Source of the DNA: Coptodactyla brooksi
Taxonomy: Eukaryota; Arthropoda; Insecta; Coleoptera; Scarabaeidae
Direction of reading: 5' to 3'
DNA: 22,125 nucleotides
NCBI GenBank assembly: GCA_033557675.1
Contig: JAWQRM010000490.1
Span: 1-22,125 of the forward strand
Of this stretch, positions 1 to 9,124 are shown piece by piece (positions within the stretch are counted from its first letter, which is position 1; each line of letters starts with the position of its first letter). The notes under the pieces are model-generated. The model searched no databases. It saw only the letters and a list, made by a program, of their open reading frames with translations, and had not been told where the DNA came from. Made by a program: the position numbers and the translations under genes.

Positions 1-165
1 ATGGATGTGGTTGACGTTTATTTCCAGCAGGATGGCCCAACATGCCATACAGCTGGTGAAACAATTGCTTTATTACGTGAAAATTTTCCTGGGCGTGTGA
101 TTTCTCGAAACCTCTTGTTGAAAGACCAGTCATCAGCTGGAATATATGTGAAGTACAAAGTCACA
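1..165 (+). pseudogene. Fragment of a Tc1/mariner-superfamily DDE transposase
   Basis: The frame starting at base 1 reads FQQDGPTCHTAGETIALLRE and then FPGRVISR. This is the typical block around the second catalytic aspartate (QQDG.TCHT) of an arthropod Tc1/mariner-superfamily transposase. The intact family would continue with a conserved stretch carrying the last acidic residue. Here that stretch is scrambled (about codons 38-48), and only YVKYKV near 145-162 looks like the later WGYVK.KVY block. The N-terminal DNA-binding part and first aspartate lie off the left edge or are missing. The fragment abuts a hAT relic directly, so it is truncated at both sides. The exact right border is approximate. 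No terminal repeat is visible. Confidence 0.72.
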
Positions 166-1044
166 AGTGAAATTCTGACTTGCAGTTCAGTCATTACGCA
201 GAAGATTATTCGAAAAACTAACCAATGAAGTGAACTATCAATACGGGGATTTATTTCTTCACTAAGAAATATGAATATAAGAAATATGAATAATGAAGTT
301 CGATGGTTGAGTAGATGAAAATCTAGTTGAATTTTTCAAACAATGCGATAAACCCATTCCTGAACTGAAAAACTCCACCTGGCTTGAAGAGATTTTGGAT
401 TTCTTGCGGACGTTACAGAGAGATTGAATGAACTTAATTTACAACTTCAAGGGAGAGACAAAGAATTAAAGAAAATGTTTTCTAATGTAAAAGTGTTCAA
501 CAAAAAACTTGAGTTTTGGGAAGAAAATCAAGTCCACCGCGACATCTAGCACTTTCCTCTTCTTTCAGGAAAAGTATCACGAAATCCGTTGCAACCTTGT
601 GACAGTAAACATCATGTGAAAATAATATCGAATTTAAAGGATATCTTCAAATCTCGTTTTAAAAATTTCAACGATATCGCACTAGTGGTACAATTTATTG
701 ATTCATCCTTTATGGACATTAATATTGAGCAATTTGCCTCTTGTGTTATGCAGCCCTTTGGCGAAAATAGGGCCATAACGGAAATGGAAGTCATTACGCT
801 TCAAAATGATTTAGCCTTAAAATCTTCGGTGTTAAACTCGAAATCTATCTGGGCTTTAGTAAGTAAAGACAAATATCCTTTTTTAGTTGGCATTGCCTTA
901 AAAGTGAAAGCGCTATTCAGTTCGACCTATTTGTGTGAATCATCTTTCTCCGATATAAAAATGATTATACGAACTATACCGTCAATATCAAAAAAATTGT
1001 TGATGAGTCTATGTATCAGCCTTCTCATTAAAATGTTATTCTGA
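166..1044 (+). pseudogene. hAT transposase relic, ZBED5/SCAND3/GTF2IRD2-like lineage
   Basis: Three frames must be combined to follow this protein. First come SLRRRLFEKL and YGDLFLH (about 190-260), then EVRWLSR (297-317), a landmark of this hAT group. Next is VDENLVEFFKQCDKPIPELK, then TERLNELNLQLQGRDKELKK (about 415-475) and KKLEFWEEN. From 589 one open frame of 151 codons ends in the C-terminal dimerisation block with CESSFSDIK (about 940-960), which corresponds to CES.FS.MK in intact proteins. At least three frameshifts and in-frame stops (for example after HRDI, near 547) make it non-functional. The N-terminal BED zinc finger and the first catalytic residues are absent, replaced at the left by an unrelated transposase fragment. 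Downstream lies AT-rich sequence and a matching hAT terminus at 1284-1304. Confidence 0.85.
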
Positions 1045-1283
1045 TCTACGATTTTTTCGTTTAAGTTTTAAAATAAGACTACTTTTTTTGTTATTTACAT
1101 GGGTCATGCGACTTCAAATTTTTAAAATCAAAATTTTGTATATTGTATGTATTGTATGTACATCATATGGAATGTACAGTAAACCTATAGTAAAATAAAA
1201 ACCTATTATTTGTGCATTATTTCATCATTTAAGTTTAGGTAGCTCACTTTCTATTTGAATATTACTAAAGTCGCTCAACACAT

Positions 1284-1304
1284 TGAAAAGTTTGGTGACC
1301 CCTG
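1284..1304 (+). repeat. 3' terminal inverted repeat of the hAT element
   Basis: Read on the minus strand this is CAGGGGTCACCAAACTTTTC, the classic hAT terminus (CAGGGGTC followed by CAAA). It sits 240 bp after the transposase stop, as expected for the element's 3' end. The following 8 bases, GTTTGAAG (1305-1312), would be one copy of the 8-bp target duplication. The partner is lost with the truncated 5' half. Confidence 0.75.
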
Positions 1305-1312
1305 GTTTGAAG

Positions 1313-1744
1313 CTACTCCAGAAGTTTTCCAGATTATTTAAAGAACATTTACATAAGTATTTTTAAAGTAATATTTTATTGCCTGATAACATTGACAACA
1401 ACAAAAAATTGCTTCTAGTTTAGAATTATCTTTGGGAACTGTTTGAAGTTGAAGGGGCAAACTAAATGTCTTTGACCAATCTTTCGTGCTGATTCTAATG
1501 ATCTTTACTTGAAATTTCACCTTCATTTGCGGTTTTGCCATTTTTGCATTTTTCGTTATTTTTTAGAAGAGTTACATCCAATTCGTGAAATGTAAAATTG
1601 ATGACAAGTTATAAGATCATTTACTAAGATGAACTTCCAAAACAGTGCAGCAAAAAAAGGAAAAACAATTTTAAAGTTACTTTTAAATATATGGTATAAA
1701 ATGTATCTGTCCTCCTATTTTTAATTTGTAATAATTCTACATAC
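1313..1744. other. Unassigned AT-rich stretch
   Basis: A 67-codon minus-strand open frame (1338-1541) exists but has no recognisable domain, and its composition looks non-coding. I see no other structure between the hAT terminus and the next mariner. Confidence 0.4.
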
Positions 1745-1746
1745 TA

Positions 1747-2326
1747 TTGGGTTGTTCGGAAAGTAGTTTCGTTTTTTTCGCAGCATTAATTGCATTTTAA
1801 TCAGCCAACTTCATCCTAAGCCGTATATGCATCATATATTCTGACAGCTGACATTGCAAAGTTTGTATGTGAAAATATTTTATTCTTTCTTTTTGTGCCT
1901 TATGAAACATGAAACATGGAGAATCAAAAACAGCATTTTCGGCACATTTTGCTTTTTTTATACAATAAAGGTGAAAATGCCGTTCAAGCGAGAAAAAGTT
2001 ATGTGGCGTATATATATAGAAGATGTATGATGACAGAATGCCAGTGCCAAAACTGGTTTGCAAGATTTTTGCAAAAATTAAAAAAAAATCGAACAATTCT
2101 TTGAAATTTTGCAAAATTTTCAAAATCTCATTTCTGAAGTGTACTGTCATCAACTGGACAAATTGCATGATTCACTCAAACATAAAAGGCTAGAATTGAC
2201 TAATAGAAAAAAATCCAGATCAAAAGAAATTGATCAAAAGAAAATCCAGTTTAGTAGCCCGAGAAAGCTTGGATGGGATGTATTACCACAACTCCCATAT
2301 TCTCTGTTATTTTCCGAACAACCTAA
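1747..2326 (+). mobile_element. Internally deleted mariner element with both ends (copy A1)
   Basis: A 580-bp element begins TTGGGTTGTTCGGAAAGTAG and ends with the inverse, ...TTTCCGAACAACCTAA. TA dinucleotides at 1745-1746 and 2327-2328 form the mariner target duplication. The terminal repeats match over about 17 bp with one or two mismatches. Full-length mariners are about 1.3 kb, so more than half is missing. The 3' end at 7846-7863 belongs to the same family, and the element starting at 20758 has a related terminus. The internal coding remnant is annotated separately. It lacks two catalytic aspartates, so the copy is non-autonomous. Confidence 0.88.
1916..2273 (+). pseudogene. Mariner transposase remnant inside copy A1
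   Basis: The frame opens with MENQKQHFRHILLF and ARKSYVAYIY, the start of the mariner helix-turn-helix domain, and reaches CQNWFARF, the end of the first HTH. It then collapses into repeated TTTTGCAAAA-like sequence (about 2060-2130) and a stop. A different frame resumes with VYCHQLDKLHDSLKHKR (about 2138-2190), which in intact proteins lies between the first and second catalytic aspartates, and with LGWDVLP (about 2268). The TGDE, HQDN and PSDY catalytic blocks are all missing. The loss and the TTTGCAAAA-rich filler sit at the same place as in the copy at 7064-7863, so the two share an ancestor that was already deleted. Confidence 0.8.
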
Positions 2327-2328
2327 TA

Positions 2329-2910
2329 ATTAAAACAAACAAAATGTACTCGATATTTAAAAAAATACATAGCAGTATTTTACAAAATATCATGTTATAA
2401 CAAATTTAGTATTCTAAAATTGTCATTATTGACAAAAAGCCATTATATTTATTATTCTTTCTGTAGGAAGTGAATCTTTAGGTCACTTACACGATAATCG
2501 TAATAGTTGAAATTCTAAGTATAGATTAGCAATCAGTGCGAAAAATTAACATAAAAAGGTTAGTGGGAAAGGTTTTCTCAATCTTTTAATCTGAACTTCA
2601 ATAAAAATTCAATCATAAGCATATGAACAATTTTTTGTTGTTGGAATGTTAAAAATTTCATCTGCTTTAAAACCAGTTGTTTTCTCGGTAATTTATTGGA
2701 AAATTCTAACGTTCTCATCTAAATGTCATATTACCCTGCAAAGTCCCGGTAGCATAAGATGATGTTGTTTAAAAATACCTAATATTATTGCTTATTAAAA
2801 ATATATTATTTTGGAAAAATGTAAGCTTGGTCACTTGTTACGTGCTAATTAATAATAATCCGCCAGTTACGTCTTATAGGATTTAAATATCGAAATAATG
2901 GTTGGTGTTG
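2329..2910. other. Unassigned AT-rich stretch
   Basis: No coding potential, terminal repeat or conserved motif was recognised here. Confidence 0.4.
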
Positions 2911-3092
2911 TTAACAATTGTCACTACTGCGTCAAAATTGGAAAATACCTGCTCAACGAACGTTTCGTTAACCAAGTTAGCATCATTAGGAGCAATGAAA
3001 GATTTTTTCATCGCTCTTCATGATGCTAATATAGTTAGTGAAATGTGTGTCAAATAGTTCCAATTTTCGTTTAGTGGTGACAATTCTTTAAC
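2911..3092. repeat. Inverted pair of ~90-bp repeats carrying a hammerhead-like core
   Basis: The left arm (2911-3003, read on the minus strand) and the right arm (about 3006-3092, plus strand) align over about 90 bp. They share TTTCAT.GCTC, ATGATGCTAA, GTTA.(C/T)GAAA, CCAATTTT and GT(A/G)GTGACAATT. Each arm has the order CTGATGA-like / short stem / GAAA seen in hammerhead ribozymes. In the left arm CTGATGA has become CTAATGA, and in the right arm it is TTCATGA. A third, better preserved copy is at 7012-7055. Head-to-head pairs like this are common for Penelope-like retroelement ends, but no coding remnant is attached here, so the source is inferred. Confidence 0.65.
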
Positions 3093-4490
3093 TTTCTTGC
3101 AAGGCCAAAGCTTCCTAACCTACAACTTTGTGATAATAAGGCAATTTTGGAATTCTAACCGATAATTAACATGCTTCTTTAATACTTTCTGGGTTGTATA
3201 TATCTCCTTCGCGAAATATTCAATATACAATTAATTCAATATGTATAAATATACATATTGTAATTGTACAGGAGTTTAATATTTGTTTTGACAATCCCTC
3301 AAATTACTCATATTTTCAAAAACAAAATGCTTACATTGGTACGTTTCCATACAAAGTTAAAGTTTGTAGTAAGTTAAAATTTGTACTATGCAAACCTCTA
3401 TGAAGGTAACATACATAATCTTATGCTCCAGGTATACATCTTATTTGCAGGAAGAAAGAGCCGGCTTTAGCGAAAATTAACCAAGTAGTCCTAAAATTTC
3501 AGGGTCAATTTAAATACTGCACGTGCGAAATTATTAACTTATATTGCGAAGAGCTATTTTCTCTTCTTAAACTCTAAATGAAATGTTGAAAACATTCAAT
3601 AAAAGTGAAAATACAATTTTGGAGAAGGTAGCCATTATAAAAATAATGTGCAACTTGGCAACTGTCTCTTCTCTATCAAGAGTTGATATTGGTAAGAGCA
3701 AAGAATTTTTTACAACTCCTATTTACATTTTGCTGCTTGCTCATGAATTTTTATATTCATTGAAGATATCCTTTTACAACATCTTCATATTTTCAAAGAT
3801 GTAAAAAACCGTAAAAGGACGCCGATTTTCGAACATTGAGGAGATAAAGAAATAATTGCATTGTAAAAGTGATTGGAAAATTGGAAAAAGTACTGGTACA
3901 TGTATTATATCTTATGGGACTACTTCGATGGGGACAAGATTAATATTTTTTAATAAAGATGTCTTTTGAGCAAAATTTTTTGATCATACCTCATATTTGA
4001 ACATCCTTATTTTTATCATTGACATACATTACTTGTGTGCACATAATTTTATTCGAATAATAAAATAATGTATGATGGAAAGACGCATGCAAATGCTGAT
4101 AGTCATTTATCACGAGTTAAATGAGGATGTACAACTACTAATTACTTTACATCGATTCAGTGTTCATTAGAGGAATATTCTAGTAATTCTACTAACCTGT
4201 GTTACGTTGTTAAAGTTACTTAAAAAACGCGTAAAGCGTAATTGGCAAAGAAAATAAATTATCGACGGTTGTCTATTCACTTTTTATGGCCTTCAGCATA
4301 ATTTACGCTTTAAATTATAACTTCTATCTAAACACGTTTAAACGGAGACAAAAAATCTCTGCAGGGCGGTTAATATATGACTAGATATTATGTCATGGTC
4401 ACCTTATCTGCTACATCCGGTATACACAGCATGACAAACAATGAGAATTTTTAGATCTACAAAAAATACACATTGAATTATGTTTAAAAG
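3093..4490. other. Unassigned AT-rich stretch
   Basis: Short open frames (3194-3403 and 3583-3804, plus strand) show no domain and are probably chance. No transposon end, splice-bounded exon or RNA gene was recognised. Confidence 0.4.
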
Positions 4491-4496
4491 TTATTT

Positions 4497-5396
4497 TTAT
4501 TCAATATAGGTTCTATTTAACTTAGTACACTTTCTAGTACGATGAACCAATGCATGCATAGATTTTTGATGTCATCCTTAGGAATGGGTTTTAGTACCTG
4601 ACTCACAGCTGCTTGAATATCTGAAATATCATCATGAAACGATCCTTTCATCGCTATTTTTAGTTTAGAGAAAAGAGTAGTCACACTTTCTTTTAATATT
4701 TAACGTCTTATGTGGTGGTGCATTAATATGCAATAAAAACACCTGTTTTCCTGCTAGATAGTCAAACCTAACAAATACAATTCTTGACCAAAACGATGTA
4801 AAACTGCTAACTAATATTTTGCATTGACTGTTTTACCTTGTGAACAAACTTTGTGGACAATCTCTTGTGAATAATAAAAAGTATTCAACATTGTCTGGAT
4901 TCTTGACTTCTGCAAACGCAATTTTTTGACACTCAGTTTGTGGATCATATTTCAGCGCCATGTTTCATCGCCAGTTATGATCAAATCAAGAGAATCTTAA
5001 TCATTTTCAGCAGTTTTTTTTTAACATGAGTAATTTTTTGGTCGTGCATGTGGAACAAAACGTGCACAAAATTTTCTTTTTCCCAAATCTTGAGTCAAAA
5101 CAGTTTCTCTATTTGTTTTTAATTCTTCAGCCAATATTCCTCATAGTAAAATTTTCGTTGATAGCAAGGATTTCACGGATTTTTTCTACCAATTCAGCAT
5201 GATTTTTACTCTCTGGACGACCAGGTCTTTCATCATCATTCAAATCTCCATGACCATTTTTAAAACGATTGAACCACTCATAAACTGTAGCTTTAGATAT
5301 ACAATCATCACCATATACTTTTTTCATCAATTCGTAAGTCTCAGCACATTTTTTTCCCAGTTTAAAACAAAATTTAATATTTGCTCTTTGTTCCAT
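4497..5396 (-). pseudogene. Mariner transposase relic (lineage E)
   Basis: The minus strand begins at an ATG (5394-5396) with MEQRANIKFCFKLGKK, then VYGDDCISKATVYEWFNRFK and DDERPGRP, the linker after the first HTH. The frame is lost near 5125. Later pieces are visible in order: TGDETWR (about 4960-4980) with the first catalytic aspartate, KSRIQTMLNTFYYSQEIVHK, GKTVNAKY (about 4810-4835), NAPPHKT (second block, where the aspartate codon reads ATT: INAPPH), LFSKLKIAMKG and SFHDDISDIQAAVSQVLKPI (about 4570-4640), and finally NRTYIE and a stop at 4497-4499. The segment holding the third aspartate between NAPPH and LFSKLK is deleted. Stops and frameshifts rule out function. Clear terminal repeats were not found at either side. 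Confidence 0.85.
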
Positions 5397-5463
5397 TATG
5401 TTTTTACAACATCAACACGATTTTTACCGTAACTTTGTAACCTGTCATCCGATTAGCATGAAC

Positions 5464-5484
5464 TTGGGTGTGTTCGGAAAAGTA
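5464..5484 (+). repeat. Possible orphan mariner terminal repeat
   Basis: TTGGGTGTGTTCGGAAAAGT resembles the start of copy A1 (TTGGGTTGTTCGGAAAGT), with a couple of small indels. It points right, away from the mariner relic at 4497-5396, and no partner was found. It may be a solo end or a chance match. Confidence 0.3.
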
Positions 5485-6130
5485 ACTTGTATCTTTCTAA
5501 CAATATATATGTTCTATAATTTAAATTAAAATTCTCGTTACTTAATTGTCATACTGTGTATACTGGCATAAGAAAAATGCTGTATTTCTACCGCATTCTT
5601 AAAGTTAATAAAATTATTCATGCCTTGATAATGGGATACGGTGAGAGATATATCTTGTATTTTTCAGAATATGATTACTTTACATGGATTGTCGCAACAA
5701 ATTTTACATTAATTAATTATAACTACGAAGTTTTTAAATAGTATAAATACAGTTAATATGTTGATATTAATATTGGCATTGAGATACTTATCACAAAAAT
5801 TAAGATAGAATAGATCTGCTACCTTAAATTGATTTTAAACCTTTAGCTTTATCGGATAAACTTTTTTTAATTATACTATAAGTTAAAATGTATAGTTATT
5901 TCATTGGAAGCGGTACAAGTATTTGAAATAGTTTTGTTAAACACAGTTCTTGTAAATATTTTTTTCTTGTACTTATAATAAGCAGTTATAAGAACAAATA
6001 AAAGAGTAAGATAATAGAGAGGATTAAGCAAGGTAGAAAATACAGCAAGTTATATCGGTCAATAGAAATGCGAACAAAAACAATGTCGAAAATAACAAAA
6101 AACATCTATAACATTTGACTGGCAGCTGTT
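5485..6130. other. Unassigned AT-rich stretch, probably intron of the zinc-finger gene
   Basis: The donor of the exon at 6133-6195 points into this interval, so it should be intronic on the minus strand. No further zinc-finger exon (which would show a Ser-Gly-Cys-Pro block behind an acceptor) was found between here and base 1. Confidence 0.4.
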
Positions 6131-6132
6131 AC

Positions 6133-6195
6133 CTTCTGTGCGACAAGAATTTTCCTGTCGCATGTCCACTTCCGTCACAACCCGGTATTGGGCAT
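6133..6195 (-). CDS. Exon of a MYT1/ST18-type C2HC zinc-finger gene (third visible finger)
   Basis: This 63-bp exon lies behind an acceptor (minus strand GCGTACAG, AG at 6196-6197) and ends at AGAAG followed by GTAACA (GT donor at 6131-6132). Its first base completes an arginine codon begun in the previous exon. It encodes CPIPGCDGSGHATGKFLSHR plus two bases of a serine codon. This gives the first four zinc ligands (C-x4-C-x4-H-x7-H). The last cysteine should come from the next exon, which is not in view. The phase and break point after His-Arg match the end of exon 9704-9835, as expected from finger duplication. MYT1-family proteins are nuclear DNA-binding factors that bind AAGTT-containing sites in neural cells. 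This is known of the family, not shown here. Confidence 0.85.
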
Positions 6196-6341
6196 CTGTA
6201 CGCATGAAAATTACAGAAAAATTCACTTTCGTGCATTTAAAGACGTAAATCAGTATATATGTATTCCATTTGTTAACAAACGAAATGACTAAAAACGGCA
6301 CTTCGACAAATCGTACCGTTTGATGAAACATCGGTGTCTAC
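6196..6341 (-). other. Short GT-AG intron of the zinc-finger gene
   Basis: This 146-bp intron has donor AAG|GTAGAC (GT at 6340-6341) and acceptor ...GTACAG (AG at 6196-6197). It separates the second and third visible fingers with phase 2 on both sides, so splicing keeps the frame. Confidence 0.8.
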
Positions 6342-6536
6342 CTTAAAGGTTCTGAGTCCTGACCATCTCGAGGTTTGCTCTTTGGTTTGTTCGCTCTGGG
6401 ACACCCCGATAGGCTCCTGTGCGAGGAATAGTTTCCCGTCACGTGGCCTGAACCATCACAACCTGGAGTTGGACACTTAAGCTCCTGGGAGTGCGCTTGA
6501 ATCTGCGAACGATCTGCCCTTGGACATCCTGATAAA
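6342..6536 (-). CDS. Exon of a MYT1/ST18-type C2HC zinc-finger gene (second visible finger)
   Basis: This 195-bp exon has acceptor ATATTTCAG (AG at 6537-6538) and donor AAG|GTAGAC. It completes a serine codon, then reads LSGCPRADRSQIQAHSQELK, which supplies the last cysteine of the upstream finger. A full finger follows: CPTPGCDGSGHVTGNYSSH, then RSLSGCPRA. The linker NKPKSKPRDGQDSEPL leads to a split arginine codon. All five C2HC positions of the finger are present. The short linker between adjacent fingers and the sequence itself match the tandem finger cluster of MYT1, MYT1L and ST18 and their single insect relative. The frame is open across the exon, and composition is clearly more GC-rich than the flanks. 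I regard it as a live gene rather than a relic. Confidence 0.9.
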
Positions 6537-6539
6537 CTG

Positions 6540-7010
6540 AAATATGAGAAAATTATCGATTAACAGGGGAGTAATATATTCCGATAGTTTTATTACAACT
6601 GTTAATTTTATTGCGGTGCCATTTCAAACTGAGCCACAAAAACTATCAATCGTTGGATTCTGAACTCTGTACATGTTTTCTTTCGCGTTCTTAATCAATT
6701 TTTATAATCTGTTTATGTAAGATTAAAAGATAATTTTGGAAACAATTCATCATCTTATCTTACCGGGTGTGTTGCTGCTTAGAACGCTTTAAATGACATT
6801 TAAGTACCGACACTTACCTATACTGTACCTTATTACATTCACTGTACATATTCTGTCAATAATTGTGTTTATTCCGAAACTTATCTACCAGATAATCACG
6901 TACGTGCCAAAGTATATAATTATAATATATGCTCATATAAGAAAGAATCATATAGGTTTGTTAAAAAAAATATGGACTCTTCATTTTTTCAAAAAGTATT
7001 TATTTCAATG
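6540..7010. other. Unassigned part of the intron
   Basis: AT-rich. A 76-codon plus-strand frame (6793-7023) shows only hydrophobic low-complexity sequence and no domain. Confidence 0.4.
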
Positions 7011-7011
7011 C

Positions 7012-7055
7012 ACGTTTCGCTAACCAAGGTAGCATCATCAGGAGCGATGGAAGAC
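7012..7055 (-). repeat. Hammerhead-like repeat copy, best preserved of three
   Basis: On the minus strand CTGATGA (7035-7041) is followed by a 16-base segment able to pair GCTA with TAGC around a short loop. GAAAC (7014-7018) comes next. This is the order of the conserved hammerhead ribozyme core. About 43 bp match the left arm of the inverted pair at 2911-3092. I could not identify convincing stems I and III or a cleavage triplet, so ribozyme activity is not supported beyond the core. It abuts the mariner minisatellite starting at 7064. Confidence 0.5.
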
Positions 7056-7063
7056 GTGGCCTG

Positions 7064-7470
7064 CATCTACTAGACAAATTGCGCGATTTTTTGCAAAATG
7101 TTTTGCAAAATTCTTTGGAAAAGGTTGCAACATTTCTTGCAAGTTTGCAAAATTTTTGAGAGAATACCACGATCAATTCTAAAGTTTACTGTCATCTACT
7201 GGACAAATTGCGCGATTTCTTGCAAAATGTTTTGCAAAATTTTTTGCAAGTTTGCAAAATTTTTGGGAGCTCTTTTCAAAATTTTTGGGAGAGTACCACG
7301 ATCAATTCTAATGTATACTGGACAAATTGCGTGATTTTTTGCAAAACATTTTGCGAAATTTTTTGCAAAAGTTTGCAAAATCTTTTGCAAGTTTGCAAAA
7401 TTTTTGGGAGCTCTTTCCAAAATTTTTGGAAGAATACCACGATCAATTCTAAAGTGTACTGTCATCAACT
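7064..7470 (+). repeat. Minisatellite grown from mariner sequence
   Basis: Three long units end in the same block, CTGGACAAATTGCG-like, at 7070, 7199, 7318 and 7469 (spacings about 129, 119 and 151 bp). Each unit has TTTGCAAAA-type short repeats, then AATTTTTGGGAG, then TACCACGATCAATTCTAA and ACTGTCATC(T/A)ACTGGAC. That last part is the mariner codons for INSxVYCHQLDK. The short repeat inside each unit varies in number, giving the unequal lengths. Both strands stay open for about 90 codons, which reflects repeat composition and not a gene. Confidence 0.85.
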
Positions 7471-7830
7471 GGACAAATTACATGATTCACTCAAATAGAA
7501 AAGGCCAGAATTGATCGATACAAAAGATAGAGTGTTCTACCAAGATAATTCGGGAAGGCGCACCAGATTGGTAACTCGCCAAAAGCTTTTACAGCTTGAA
7601 TGGGAAGTACTGCCACGCCTATCATATTCTCCAGATCTGACACCTTCCGGTTATTGCTTGTTTCGGTCTCTACAAATTTTTTTTGAACGACAAAACCTTT
7701 ACTTCAAATGAAGCCGTCAAAATGGCTTGGACCAGTTTTCTGTCAGCAAGGATGAGAAGTTTTATGAGCGTGATAATTACATAAAATATTTATACTCTCT
7801 AAGAAAACTGCCTTCCATTTTCACCAATAA
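7440..7830 (+). pseudogene. Mariner transposase C-terminal half, catalytically dead
   Basis: The order of blocks is VYCHQLDKLHDSLK, a stop, KRPELID, then VFYQDNSGRRTRLVTRQKLL with the second catalytic aspartate (QDN). Next come WEVLP and YSPDLTPSGYCLFRSL. In mariners 34 residues separate the second and third aspartates (D34D). Counting 34 residues from QDN lands on the glycine of PSGY, so the third aspartate is lost. The frame breaks after 7711. KDEKFYER (about 7750-7775) is the usual segment near the C-terminus. The N-terminal half is absent. Confidence 0.85.
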
Positions 7831-7865
7831 AAAAAAAACGAAATTACTTTCCGAACAACCTAATA

Positions 7866-8370
7866 TAACCCGAGTTTAGTAAAGTTAACTATTTAAAATT
7901 CTACATTTATTTACATCATTTATGTGATAAAATTTCCGACAGCGGTTGGAAGTATACTTACTTTGCCATATGTTTTGTACTATGTTTTCAAATATAATAC
8001 AAAGAATTGTTTTATTTCTCGTCGCTTAAGAAATAATTTGATGAACAACTTATATTTTAAATATTTTTTTTTTCGTTTAAATAGTTTCTTTGAAATCATA
8101 CATCCTTGTCTCTCGGAATCATTTTTTGATAAATAATAATAATGTGATCAAGAGATTAAAATATTAAAATACGCGCCTAAGAGATCACGAGAGTATAATG
8201 GCCAAAAGAATCTATTTTTGCAAATTCTGTAAAGAGACCAACTACTTAAAAGAATGACGAAAAGAAAGAACATCCTCATGCGTTTTTGTAATGAAAGAAG
8301 AAGATGGAAGAAAGTTCTTCAATTTCCCTGTCAAGACTATATGTATTTTTCTTATCACATGTCTTATGGT
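7866..8370. other. Unassigned part of the intron
   Basis: AT-rich. Short open frames on both strands have no recognisable domain. Confidence 0.4.
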
Positions 8371-8375
8371 GTACA

Positions 8376-9124
8376 CAGTGTGTAAATTTTCAACTAGGAA
8401 ATAGTATTTTATATCGTTCGAAAGGTACATTTGCCTGTAAATAAAAACATGGAGCAAAGAAGTGTACTAAAATTTCATGCCAAAGTTTTCGCAACAACCA
8501 CAAAAACATTGAAAGTGATGCAAACTGTTTATTGTGATAAGTATTTACCAAGAACAATTATTTTTGAGTGCTATAAATGTTTTCGTAAAGGACGAGAAGT
8601 AGTTGAAGATGATGAACTGCTGACATTTCATAATTTTATCTGAAAATCTACAATAGCGAATAACGAATTCACTCCAATTGGACAAAGAATCAATGCAGTG
8701 TTTTATCTTGAAGTTTTGAAACATTTGATTACAAACATTCGTCGTAAACGACTAGAATACCCTGAACTGGGAAACTGGTTTTTGTTACGTGGTAATGCAC
8801 CTGCTCACAGTACCATTCTCGTTCGTCAATATTTAGTCAACAATTAAGTTTTAGCTTGAGTTTCGAATTTTCACAACGTGCGAATTCTTTTTGTTCCAAA
8901 ATTTGAAATTAACGCTCACAGGGCGTGTTTTCGACGATGTAGAGATATTAGAGACTATCCAAACCGCAACGACGCGTCCATTAAGCACAATAAGTCAACG
9001 CCCTGGAAAAATCATTTCATTAACTTTTAAGTCGCTGCAAATGTTGAATAAATGAAACATTTTGTCAAAAAACATAACCATTTTCTTTTTATAATAAAAA
9101 TTTGCGTGAAAAATTCCAATATAT
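8376..9124 (+). mobile_element. Mariner relic (copy B1)
   Basis: The left end CAGTGTGTAAATTTTCAAC matches the termini of the element at 10554-13741. The right end is worn but alignable, with GTGAAAAATTCCAATATAT near 9105-9124 against the GTGGAAAATTTACACACTG of its relative. The internal 3' region also aligns between the two (CAAAAAAC..AACC.TTTTCTTTT). At about 750 bp it is an internally deleted copy. It lies in the GC-AG intron. Confidence 0.72.
8449..9055 (+). pseudogene. Mariner transposase relic in copy B1, second aspartate lost
   Basis: It starts MEQRSVLKFHAKVFATTTKT and continues FECYKCFRKGRE and DDELLTF in the helix-turn-helix region, then meets a stop at 8641. It resumes with TPIGQRINAVFYLEVLKHLI and NWFLLRGNAPAHSTILVRQY (about 8770-8830). 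The family has HDNAPAH at that point, so the catalytic aspartate has become glycine. Further on GRVFDDVEILETIQTATTRP (about 8925-8980) marks the C-terminal region. The TGDE block with the first aspartate is deleted. Several stops and frameshifts are present. Confidence 0.85.

Larger units (their letters stand above)
7064..7863 (+). mobile_element. Mariner remnant with 3' end (copy A2)
   Basis: The right terminus reads ACTTTCCGAACAACCTAA (7846-7863) followed by TA, the inverse of the start of copy A1. No left terminus was found. The element appears to start inside the minisatellite at 7064, next to an unrelated repeat. It lies in the sense-opposite orientation inside the zinc-finger gene's GC-AG intron. 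Confidence 0.8.

Noticed and set aside
1338..1541. 67-codon minus-strand frame
   Set aside because: No domain or splice signals; length is unremarkable for AT-rich DNA read in six frames.
6059..6331. Single 90-codon minus-strand gene
   Set aside because: It merges an intron with the exon 6133-6195 in a frame that does not read the zinc finger; the split-exon model explains the conserved residues.
6793..7023. Hydrophobic 76-codon frame as a possible small membrane protein
   Set aside because: Hydrophobicity follows from AT-rich codons; it lies in an intron, runs into the hammerhead-like repeat and has no family match I recognise.
7196..7498. Overlapping open frames of 90-96 codons on both strands
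   Set aside because: They are by-products of the TTTGCAAAA-rich minisatellite, which avoids stops in several frames; the peptides are repetitive Lys/Phe/Cys strings.
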